64,000 nucleotides of DNA from Hermodice carunculata (taxonomy: Eukaryota; Annelida; Polychaeta; Eunicida; Amphinomidae), in NCBI GenBank assembly GCA_964020975.1, contig OZ026615.1:33829595-33893594 (forward strand). Direction: 5' to 3'. Position numbers and translations under genes: made by a program. Of this stretch, positions 36,924 to 47,065 are shown in pieces. The notes beneath the pieces are model-generated. The model saw only the letters and a list, made by a program, of their open reading frames with translations, made no database searches and was not told the DNA's origin. Each line of letters begins with the position of its first letter. Position 1 is the first letter of the stretch.

Positions 36924-37090
36924 TGTACCTGGGCAATAACTGACCAATGGGATCAGTGTATCTGGGAAATATCTGACCAATGGGATTGTTGTACCTGGGC
37001 AATAATTGACCAATGGGATCTTTGCATGTGCATGGGCACTAACTGACCAATGGGATCATTGTACCTGGCCAATTACTGGCCTAAGGGATC
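36924..37090. repeat. 33-bp minisatellite, five copies
   Basis: Unit containing CTGACCAATGGGATC and GTACCTGGGCAATAA, with TGACC at 36941, 36974, 37007, 37044 and a variant at 37077. The 33-bp spacing keeps frame, which explains a repetitive WAITDQWD-type frame here. Confidence 0.85.
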
Positions 37091-37416
37091 TTTCCTTTTT
37101 CTTTTTCTATTTTATGCACTTTTTAATGTAATACAATGTAACAAAAGTAATCAGTGATATAAGGAATTTGTTGAATTTGTTTTGGAGTGAATTATCAATG
37201 AAATAAAATAAACATGTCACTTCTCAAAGCCAGTGCCACATTATAGTTAAAAAAAATGGATGCATGAACATACTGTTGCAGAGTGAAAATGTTCAATTTT
37301 GTCAGCATTGACAATAACAGGGAAACAGACTTGAACATGTGGTTTAAAGTTGCACATTTACTCCTCACATGCAATGATAAATTATGCTCCTTACTTAGAT
37401 TTAGAATTTCTCGTAT

Positions 37417-37765
37417 TGATTATGCCCCCCTCCTACAGAGGGAGGGGCATATAGTAATTGCTTTGTTCGTGCATCTGTCTGATATAACTGGAACATTCCA
37501 GAGAACCAAGCTTATGGTGTGGTCATTGGACAGGTTTTTTGCATTAGCAGAAACACATCATAAATAAGTGAATTTGTAAGGAGAATAAGAATATTGATGA
37601 AAAAACTATGCCACAAAACCTATGAGACCAAAAAGCTATATAAAACTGTGTTGAAGTGTTTCCATAGATATGGAACAATACTGACAAAATACAACACTCA
37701 TTCCAAGACAATAATAGATTATATTAATCGAAGATTTAGGTAGTGCTACATAGAAGTGAAATTTT
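37417..37765 (+). mobile_element. ATGCCCC hairpin head plus the 240-bp block shared with 9.76 kb
   Basis: ATGCCCCCCTCC, TACA, GAGGGAGGGGCAT (about 37421-37451) is a strong stem like the family E heads. From GGTCATTGGACAGG on, it matches 9756-10002. The same 240-bp block is thus found behind two different heads. Confidence 0.7.
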
Positions 37766-37792
37766 TTTTCTGTTTTTTTTTTTTTCTTTTAT

Positions 37793-38226
37793 AGCTCAGA
37801 TGACTTTTCAGTCAGCTGAGCTTTTGTTATGGCTAGGCATCCAGCATCCATCATCCTTTGTCTGTCGTACACAATTCACATTTTCAATTTCTCCAATACC
37901 ACTTGCCAGATTCCTGTTTATTACCATATAAGTAAATGGGGATTGCAATGAAAATTCACATTTTTGACTTCTCCAAAACCATTAACTAGATTCACTTCAA
38001 ACTTGATGGGGTTCTACCTCAGATGGGTCTCTGCCAATTTATTCAAAGGGTCATGCTCTAATAATTTTAAAATGTTATGTCCAGCTCAATTGGTGAGCCA
38101 GAATTTTGTTCTTTCTCTTTCATGTTTGGTAGTTCTAATCTCATTTCAAATCAAGGTGGACCTTGTTCAGTTTGCTCTGTTCATCAGAGGTCAGCTGAGC
38201 ATAGGCTCTTCAGAACCCTTTTGTTT
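37793..38226 (+). mobile_element. Family B element, short copy with head and tail
   Basis: Head AGCTCAGATGAC / GTCAGCTGAGCT (37793-37822, one mismatch), body with CCAAAACCATTAACTAGATT and ACTTCAAACTTGATGGGG, tail GTCAGCTGAGCATAGGCTC...GAACCCTTTTGTT (38190-38226). About 430 bp. Confidence 0.75.
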
Positions 38227-38382
38227 ATGACTTTTTATGTGTTTTCACTATTCCAATTGCATCTGCATAACTATCGCTCAGATTACATACTTGATTTATG
38301 TTCCAAACCACCCTCCTCATTCACTTTATACTTGGATTGGTCTCTACCAAGTTTATTCAAATGGTCTCACACACCACTAATT

Positions 38383-38985
38383 AGATCAGCTGATAAGTCA
38401 CCTGAGCTTTTAGGAGGGTAGGTCATCCGCTGTCCGTCCGTCCACAATTCACATTTTCGACTTCTCCTCAAAAACTATCAGCCAGATTAATTTCAAACTT
38501 GGCGGCAATGTACCTTGGATGGCTGTCTACCAAGTTTGTTCAATTGGTCACAGCCCCATGATTTTTGATTATTATTTTTTTTTTTTTTAATTTATTTATT
38601 TTGGTTCTTTTCGGCACAAATTTTGAAAAATCTTCTTCTCTGATAATGCTCACCCGATGGCTTTGATATCACACAGGAACACTCCTTGGGATGCCTAGCT
38701 CTTTATTTGTTCACCAGGTGGCACTGTGTTTTTTTTCTATTTTTTTCTGATTTTTTCGTGTTTATTGCTATTTAATACTTCTTCTCCAGAACTATCACTC
38801 AGATTAAGCTGAAACTTGGTGGATATGTTCCATGTGGAAGGCTCAAACAATTTTTTCACTAGGTGGCACTGCTAGTAAGTTACATATTTTCTTAAAGTAT
38901 GTAACTTACTAGCAGTTAAATCTTAAAAATTGCAAGGGTATATGTGCATGTCAGCTGAGCATAGGACTGTCACAGTCCTCTTGTT
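38383..38985 (+). mobile_element. Family B element with perfect tail hairpin
   Basis: A worn head AGATCAGCTGATAAGTCACC (38383) is followed by CTGTCCGTCCGTCC and two body rounds. The tail is TCAGCTGAGCATAGGACTG, TCA, CAGTCCT (stem 38963-38969 / 38973-38979), then CTTGTT to 38985. Inside is an unrelated 18-bp perfect hairpin at 38869-38915. About 600 bp. Confidence 0.8.
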
Positions 38986-39266
38986 TTGGAATTTTTATTA
39001 ATTCTCTTTGTTCATTTTTGGGTAAAATTTAAAAACAAAAAAATTCTTCTCTGAAAAGGTCTAATGTTGTCAAAACAGAACAGACAAGCTGACATGATAA
39101 AGGCATTATATAGGTCTCTGGAGCCCCTTCCAGAGTGCAACTTAATTTGCCTGCCTGAAACTGAACAAAGTTCTGTTCTGATCACATCTGCCTGTGCTCT
39201 TCTAGCATCCCTTCATCAAGTAGAGGCATGCAAATATAAATAATCTACAAACTAAACTACATACAG

Positions 39267-39270
<4 letters not shown>
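38986..39270. other. Intronic sequence with minor family B trace
   Basis: A short TTGTTCATTTTTGGGTAAAAT remnant of the family B body at 39007, otherwise unrecognised. Confidence 0.4.
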
Positions 39271-39305
<35 letters not shown>

Positions 39306-39334
39306 CACACACATATATATATATACATATACAC
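39271..39334. repeat. (TA)n / (CA)n compound microsatellite
   Basis: ATATAT run to 39300, then mixed ACAC and ATAT units. Confidence 0.9.
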
Positions 39335-40082
39335 ATGCACAGTAAAAACTAGTGAAAGACAGTCACACGGTGGTCTCTCCAAGGAGTTACAAGTGTATGT
39401 AATATGTAAAGTATTAAATACAGTAGCCTGGTAGACACACCCAGCGTTTTCTGTTTGTGGAGGTGACTCCAGCAGTCTGCACATGGTAATAATGGGTGGC
39501 TGAGAGTTTTATTGACTAATGGCATCATGCTTTGTCAGATGTTTCAATATGAGATTACAAAACTGTCAGACCATTTATTTAGGTAGATTGCTATAAAGAG
39601 GGGCATTTATAAAGTGCTCCAGGTGCAACTGAAACTTTTGTGTAAAAATGTACTTCATTTTCCAACCATGTTACCCTTTCTAATTAATGTTAGGTTCTCT
39701 TCTGTATAATGTGAGTCAATAACCACAATGACAAAATGTTTTCTGTTTATTCAGAAAAACGAAACAAAACAAAAACAGATTTTATAGGCAGATCTGATGT
39801 ATAGTATAAGATTTATCATTTGGATAATTGGTTTTTGGCAAAAGCCAGCTTACAATGTATGTCTTATTTGTGAACAGAATGATGAAAGCAAAATTTTGTA
39901 AATTTTTCTCCCAAAATAAGACACCTTGTGCTATGAAACTTGTTGTTTTTAAAAGATCAAACACAGGGAAGCTGGATAAGGCCAAAAACTATGATCTCCA
40001 GTTGCTGGGTATCTCTGCCCATGTAATTCCTTATGGGAATTGGCTTTTCCTGTCAAGCCGTTGTTCCCCTTGAATTCAGACT

Positions 40083-40290
40083 GAGTCAACTGTCTTCTTT
40101 GTCATGGATCGGGCACTGAATCTTTAACCTTCCCCAAGGGAAGCTGTTGACCTGGGGGTGTTTTCTTGATTGGTTTTATTGGCAATTCTCATTCAAATTA
40201 TTTTTCAGTACCATTGAAATTAGTGTAAAACATTGGAGCAGATGATGTTTGACCAGAAGCTGGTTTTGGCCAGTTGAAGGTGTGAAAGAT
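40083..40290 (-). mobile_element. Diverged piggyBac-like MITE, reverse orientation
   Basis: GAAGCTGTTGACCTGGGGG and GATGTTTGACCAGAAGCTGG...TTTTGGCCAGTTGAAGG match the reverse complement of the copy at 40775-41015. The TTAA ends are worn. It lies just upstream of the CDIN1 terminal exon. Confidence 0.6.
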
Positions 40291-40477
40291 AAAGATAGTT
40301 TGTCTGTGTGAGTTAACTAGTTTGTCTGTGTGAGTTAACACCTTTCTTCAAATACAGACAATTCTACTCTTGTGGATTAATTAATATTATCTTCAGGGAA
40401 AGTTTCAACATTGAAAGGTTTCTTAAGTTCATTCCAGATTCATTGTACAGGTATATTTTTCATCCACTGTGTTTCAG

Positions 40478-40619
40478 GTTTGGTCCAGGGCTGGTGATCT
40501 ACTGGTTTGGTTTCATAGATGAGCTGGACATCCACCGAGACAAAGGTATCATGCTCAAGGATGACTTCCCTGCAGAGGTTGTGACCATGAATCCTTGTGG
40601 CTTTTCCTCAACACCATGA
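40478..40619 (+). CDS. CDIN1: CDAN1-interacting nuclease 1, terminal coding exon (partial gene)
   Basis: This exon encodes 46 residues starting [17 protein letters not shown] and ending with TGA at 40617-40619. It aligns without gaps, by recollection, to the human CDIN1/C15orf41 C-terminus ([17 protein letters not shown], then RERGILLKACFP). About two of every three residues agree until the last few, which diverge. An acceptor precedes it (TTTCAG at 40472-40477). One base, G40478, completes a split Arg codon, as in the family's WNR-FGPG junction. CDIN1 is a PD-(D/E)XK-type nuclease-like protein that binds codanin-1 and is mutated in congenital dyserythropoietic anaemia type I. The catalytic core lies in upstream exons not seen here. 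This exon gives only the C-terminal strands. The end is slightly longer than in human. High confidence in identity. Confidence 0.9.
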
Positions 40620-40774
40620 TAGCTGTACCATAACAACCATGTGGACTGAACATGATGTTTGGTGGCATATTTATTCATAAGACTATGGTAACAAGGGACA
40701 ATTGCAAAGCTGGTTTCACAATCACTTAGATAGACTATTGTGAGACAACCCCCCCCCCCCCCCCCCCCCCGGCA
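40620..40774 (+). other. Start of the CDIN1 3' UTR, with poly(C) tract
   Basis: Sequence after the stop includes a run of about 22 C (40749-40770), immediately beside the piggyBac-like MITE. The nearest AATAAA hexamers I see on this strand are at 41373-41378 and 41942-41947, both inside the minisatellite, so the true cleavage site is uncertain. Confidence 0.45.
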
Positions 40775-41015
40775 TTAACCCTTTCCCCCTCAAACTGGCC
40801 AAAACTGGCTGGTGGTCAAATATCGTCTGCTTCAGCATTTTCAACTGATTTCAACAGTAATGAAAAACAGTTTGACTGAGAATTGCAGATGAGATGCGTC
40901 AAGATCACGTGCCCCAGGTCAACAGCTTTCCTTTGCAAGGGTTGGGCACTAAGTGCCAAACCCGTGCCAAGGAAAGCTGTTGACTCAGTCTCAATTGAAG
41001 GGGGGAAAGGGTTAA
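40775..41015 (+). mobile_element. piggyBac-like MITE, best-preserved copy
   Basis: Ends TTAACCCTTTCCCCCTCAA and TTGAAGGGGGGAAAGGGTTAA are inverted, with TTAA at both edges (40775-40778, 41012-41015). The internal stem GTCAACAGCTTTCCTT / AAGGAAAGCTGTTGAC (40918-40984) is perfect over 16 bp. 241 bp and non-coding. It lies 155 bp after the CDIN1 stop, so it may be transcribed in the 3' UTR. Confidence 0.85.
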
Positions 41016-41111
41016 AATTGCAGCTACAAGAATGACAGGATGTGAACAGAACATTAAAAAAATGTCATAGCTACTGTGATGATTGTGATGAGACTGGACA
41101 AAGAAATTTGG

Positions 41112-42075
41112 TGATATAGTTACCATGACTGTGGGCATAGTAAAATACATATGGTGACATGGTTACCATGACTAGACTGAGACAAATACAGGCATGTTTG
41201 GTGACATGGTTACCATGACTAGACTGAGACAAATACAGGCATGTTTGGTGACATGGTTACCATGACTGAACTGAGACAAATACAGGCATGTTTGGTGACA
41301 TGGTTACCATGACTAGACTGAGACAAATACAAGTATATTTGGTGACATGGTTACCATGACTAGACTGAGACAAATAAAGGCATGTTTGGTGACATGGTTA
41401 CCATGACTAGACTGAGACAAATGCAAGTATATTTGGTGACATGGTTACCATGACTGTATGGAAAGAGGATAAAGGCATTTGATAACATGGCTACCCTGAT
41501 GACTGGACAGGAGACAAAGGCATTTGGTGGTATAGATACCTTGGCCACTATGGACAGAAGACAAAGGCATTTGGTGATATAGATACCTTGGCCACTATGG
41601 ACAGAAGGTAAAGGCATTTAGTGATATAATTTTCACAATATGGGCATGGACAGAAGACAAAGACATTTAGTGACTTACTTACCATGGTGACTATGGACAG
41701 AAGGTAAAGGCATTTAGTGATATAGTTTTCACAATATGGGTATGGACAGAAGACAAAGACATTTAGTGACTTACTTACCATGGTGACTATGGACAGAAGG
41801 CAAAGGGAGTTGGTGATATAGTTACCTTGGTGACTGTGGACAGAAGGCAAAAGCATTTGATGATATAGTTTTCACAATATGGGTATGAACAGAAGACAAA
41901 GACATTTAGTGACATGCTTACCATGGTGACTATGGACAGAAAATAAAGGCATTTGATAACATGGTTACCATGGTGTGATGAGACAGAAGACAAAGACATT
42001 TGGTGACATTGTTACCTTTTCTTTTTTGGTTACCATGGTGACTGTGGACAGAGGACAAAAACATTTGGTGATGGT
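41112..42075. repeat. 47-bp and derived minisatellite array
   Basis: Unit GTGACATGGTTACCATGACT + AGACTGAGACAAATACAGG repeats every 47 bp from about 41154. It then grades into variant units of CTATGGACAGAAGACAAAGG and GTGATATAGTTTTCACAATA. Each unit carries the palindromic core ATGGTTACCAT. Minus-strand frames across it (41360-41999) are repeat artefacts. Confidence 0.9.
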
Positions 42076-45000
42076 AGACATGGATATGCAATAATAAGTG
42101 ATACAGTTCATATGGAAGACTTGTGTAACAGAAACAAAGGTATAGTTAGCACAGGAACCTTGTGGACAGATGGCAAAAACAAATGTAAATGTATTGAAAT
42201 ATATGTCCAGATTTAAAATACAGCCACAGATGTTAAATATTTAAGGTCGATAAGTTCAAATATAAATTATAAAGGTGTCCATTGATTTTCTTCACCCAAG
42301 AAATGTGCCATTTTTCTTAAATATAATTCTCTATAACCAATGTAATGGCTTCTTCGTCCAAGATATATTAAATTGAGTGCCGTCTTTCCTATTTATGTTA
42401 CTGCTCAAGGATTACACCATGAATTTTGTGCTGTTTATTTCTTGTCATGTTTCCGTTTGCTCCTGGAAATTTAGAGCTAGGTGTGTGACTAAATGTAGAG
42501 CTTTATCACAGTTTATGTTCAGCTTGAAGAATGGGTTAAGAGGCATGCAATCAAAATGCAGAATACAAAAGAAGCTATATTAAGCCAATCATAAAAAAAA
42601 CAAAACAAAAAAAAAACGATAAATGAGCCTCACCTCATGCTTTGCTTCATACACAGATTAAACATTGATACAGGTGAAATTTGTGATGTATCGTATTCAC
42701 ATATAGTCTAACATGATGAGATGTTTTATGCGAGTCATAACGAAGCACAGCGCAAATTATCCAAGTGAAGAATATCTCAAACCAAGAGTTACTCCAGTCT
42801 TATTGAAATGCTGTACACAAGCTACAAACTTTTCATAGCGTGGAACTTTGTGAAGTTCCTGGCTCGTGTAGGGCAAGCATAACAGCCTGGAACCATGACG
42901 CGAAAGTGAATGGCTAGCAGTTTGTGAGATGACAACTCTGGGTTCTTTGATGAGCTTTAAGGATGCTAGGTTGTCCTAAGCACTTAAGCCATTGTATCCT
43001 GTTGTATTTGTATTGAGTCTGACATGCGGGCTTATGATTGTCTTATTTCGAGATTTACAGTGGCTTTTGTAGATTCAACACCAAATAATGGCCAGACTGG
43101 TAGGCTATTCCTTGCCATTTCGCAGTGTCAGGTACTGAAGAAGCTAATCATATCCGATTCCACGACGTGTAGGATTATTTGGGTTGTTTGTTCTTTGTTG
43201 AAGATAATGGGCTGTACTTTGTCATATATTGCATACTGGTGAAGATCATTGCAACCTGCTGCAAGATCAGATGGACTTAAGTCCTTTGATAGTGTTAGGT
43301 TTTACTATTCTCAGTGAGTTGGACACACAAGGTATCTGACAATATAATGTGCCAATAAAAACAGTGTTTTAGGAGACACTTTTTGTGTGAAATTCTACCA
43401 CGCAGAAGTTGACATTCAACTTCAGACACTAACTTTGGCTTCAATGTTAATTCCCATGGAATAAATGACAGAGAGCTGAACTCTACATGAATGTAGAATG
43501 TTAAACAAGCTGAAAACAAATATTGCTGCACTCTCTTCTTTGTTTTTTTCTTTTTTTTTTTAAATGATGTAAGCTAATTTTATCCAGTGATGGCAAATAC
43601 AATTTTAATGAGTGTGGGACAATGACAGATAATTCAGGGTTATGGTGTGTGATGATGTCACCATGGCCAGTGTGCATGTTACATGTAACTTATCACCTGT
43701 ATCATCTTTGCCTAACTGTGAAGAAACATGATCAGAGTGCTGAGAGAAAAAGCCCATCTGGATGCAATGCTTTCATTCTGTGAAGATTTTAAAAACTACT
43801 TTGTGTTTTTTTTTCTCTCTTTAAAAATGTTCCCAGGTAGATGCAGGTGCTAAGGTAATAAGTCCTCCATTGATGGCACAAAGAAGCAATAAAACCTTCA
43901 TCTTGTATGCTCATTGTGGAGCATGCCCTCATGTTAGGTGATCACTGTGTCAGTCAGTCAGTCATCATTCCTTTTAACATTTTCCTACTTGGTTCCATTA
44001 GCAGCCAGCATATTACTTTTCCCAGTCCTTCACATTTTAAACAGTGGGCATCATGACCTTCTGGTTGAAGTGTACCATTGTGTTAGAGACTTTAGAGGGA
44101 TATGCTTCACACAGTGACACCTCCTCATGGTCAAGCAGCATTTCTGTAATTGGAAATGGGTTGTTCTCTGGAACCATTGACTGATTCATTTTATTATTTT
44201 TTTTTTTTGCTCAGTGTGGGTAGGTAAGGTATTGTTTTGTAGCACCAGAATGCAGCGGGGGACTGGCACCGAATTGGGTGTGGTTTCAGTGCTTCTGGCA
44301 ATGGTTTGACAATCAATTCTGCCTTCAGCTGAATGGTGGTTTGGCGAGCACTTGTGTGTGTGTGTGTCATCAGAAAGATTCCATTGTGGGTCATTATGGT
44401 ACGTGTACAAGGACGGTTTGTGTTATTGCTTGGAATAAACTAGATCTTCAGCCTGCATTGCCGAGTCCTTTCTGAGCTTGAGTTACAGTAGGAGAGAGTA
44501 CATGTACAAAAAGCTTATAAGCTTTGGTTTTATGTTCCACATGAAGCCTGTGTGCAATGCACTTGTGTTCTAGAGAAGGGAAAAGGAACAGTCTCAGAGA
44601 TTGATAAACTGATGATATTTATACTTGTTTGAACGGGGACTGTCTCAGACATTGAAATAATAGATAATACTTGTACTGTTTTAGCACTGTAATAATTTGA
44701 AACACCCCAAAAGTTAACACGTTATTATGAGCTGTCAGAATGATGCGACATGAACAGAACTACCAAGTGTTCTGTGATACCTATATGTAGTTAGTTTCAG
44801 TTGCACTGAAACAAATGTACCTGTCACTGATCATATACGAGACATTTTTCCTGTCCTTGTATACGTGGAAACCTCATCCTAAGTTATTTTGACAAGCATT
44901 AGTTTTGGTTAAGTGGTATCATAGAAATTGAGTGTCAATGCTTCGTACTAAGACCTTTGATACTATTGGTGAGACAATTTATTTACTCACTCGACGTCAA

Positions 45001-45167
45001 TTGAGGAGAGAGTTCACATTTGTTTCTTAACACAACAGTAATAGGTGTCATGGAATATAAGCAACCTTATAAAGGTGAAATTGACAATTCCAGTTAAACG
45101 AAAGTTTCCTGGCAATGCATGCCTGATTTGCATAGGGTGAAGGTAGGCGTACAAAGTCAAACAGTCA
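42076..45167. other. Intergenic sequence, nothing confirmed
   Basis: Between CDIN1 and the convergent gene. Frames of up to about 80 codons have no domain. Few repeats. Confidence 0.4.
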
Positions 45168-45341
45168 TACAGTGAAACCTCATTCTAATGACACCATCTG
45201 TTCCCTGCAGAATGTGTCAGATATCTAAATACCACATAAATGAGTCAAGTGGTAAAGCAATTTGATTTAAAGTCCCTCATAACTTGGGTTGTGAAGTGAA
45301 TGTCAGGTGTTTGGGTGTTGTTATAATGAGGTTCCACTGTA
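45168..45341. mobile_element. pogo-like MITE with TA flanks
   Basis: The left end TACAGTGAAACCTCATTCTA and right end TATAATGAGGTTCCACTGTA form inverted repeats with TA at each edge. 174 bp. Internal blocks match 8096-8258. Confidence 0.85.
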
Positions 45342-45839
45342 CATCATGCAGCTGTGGCACGAGGCCCTGGTGTCAACAGGGCCAGCGTTTCTGTCAGTTG
45401 TTTCAGTGTTAACATGGAAGATCTGCCAAAGAGCGTTACAATGCTGAAGTAATGGTAGGGATCACATAAACTGGTGTACAGCAGTTGTATGAAGTGATCC
45501 TGGGAGACCAGTCTGGCCCACACTAATTATTGTGTGGTGAGCCGTGCCTCACTATATCTCATCATACTATAAATGTTCTTGCTTGGGACTTTAACTTTTG
45601 TGGCTATCGCAATTGGCAAAAAACACCTGCACCGTGATACTTACTTCCATACATGTATATTTTGATGTTTTATGTGTACTTGAATTGATTATTCGCAATA
45701 AAAATTGCATTTATATTAATCATGATTTGTCTGAGTTGCTCATTTTGCTATGTGACTTGTTAATGTTGTCCTTTGTTGATGTGACAGTTTGTGGGAAAAA
45801 AAGGCTTTTCACTGCCGCACCAAGCATCATTTGAACATG

Positions 45840-46020
45840 TACAGTAGTCACTCCTTTGAGAGTTCTCTCCAATGAGAGACCATCTGCCTTTTATTGTATT
45901 TATCAGTCCCTACTGTTGTTTTTACCATGTTATTTGACCTCCATCGAGCACAACTGTTTTATTTGACCACCTATGGATCTGCTCTTGGTATGGTCTCTTC
46001 CAAAGAGGAGGGATTACTGT
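45840..46020. mobile_element. pogo-like MITE, different subfamily
   Basis: TACAGTAGTCACTCCTTTGAG at the left and CCAAAGAGGAGGGATTACTGT at the right are inverted. The right TA is worn. 181 bp, non-coding. Confidence 0.75.
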
Positions 46021-47065
46021 TTTCTTAACATCATAACCCTATATTTTCGTGTTACCCCAAAGCTACAATGTAGCATGTGAATGTGCGCATTTTAGCCACA
46101 GGTGTGTTAGTGTATTATCACATGTATTTTAAATTTCCAAAAAAGATTAATTCAAAAGTTGTTATCCCCAAATTGATAAATTTGACAAGGGTCCTCTGGT
46201 ATGCTGGCGTATATCATTTTCTGACTGATATGTAGCATTTTGAAGAAAAATTATATAATTGTTTAACAGTTTCATCAAATAAATTTGATGAGAATAAGTT
46301 CTATGAATACAAGATTTCTTCCAAAATTTTGCACAAATTACAATTCACATTCGAGATGTTTCATTCATGTACAATATCTAGAAGTAGCCAAGAAAACGTA
46401 TACCAGCTGACGTGGACTACTTTTTTCACTGTCACAGTTCAGTAATTTACATGTTTCTCAAGATCACCAAATTAAATATGATCCCCCGATGCTATTAACA
46501 GATTTAATAGTGTCCACAGGATTGAAATGGCAGATCCCTGACACTGGTTCCAAGCCCAGCAACAGTTGCAAGAGTCAATTCCATGCCACAAAAAGGAATG
46601 GTCATTCATACAATTATACTCGGTGGGGTCAAAGGCACTCCTGTTCCTAACAGCAGGCAACTTTCATTTACAGATACACATAAGCGTATGCACAGCATCG
46701 TTGATGCCCACAGTAATGAGAAATAAATGGAAGTGCATGGATGTATTGCAAAACCATTTTAATTTAGCAGGTGAATGGCTCCTTAGATTTGACGCCCACA
46801 CTTCCAACACTTAGCAACTACAGCCAGAAACAACCTTTTCAAAAGTTCTATTTCAAACTTTTAATAATGTACCCAGGAAAACTTTAGCTGGGGATGCAAT
46901 CAGCAGGCCGCCATCATTGATAGCCTAAACAATATTGTATTGTATATTCTTTTAAGACTGAAACAACACCAAAATTGTCAAAATTAAATTCTGAAGTTTG
47001 TGCATCTGATGCTTCCACTGGAGGCTAACGCCTGGTTATGCAACAATCCTTTATCTTTTTCTGAT
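46021..47065. other. Intergenic sequence, nothing recognised
   Basis: No credible gene or repeat family. Confidence 0.4.

Noticed and set aside
1-40477. Further CDIN1 exons
   Set aside because: I looked for the conserved IESKASFGD and FWSYWNR segments and the N-terminal helices and could not find them on the plus strand. Plus-strand frames at 15442, 25193, 25491, 35386 and 37283 do not match.
41360-41999. Overlapping minus-strand frames with repeated LLSIVTMVSKSLNVFVFCP
   Set aside because: They arise from the minisatellite, whose units happen to lack stops in this frame. No gene-like ends.
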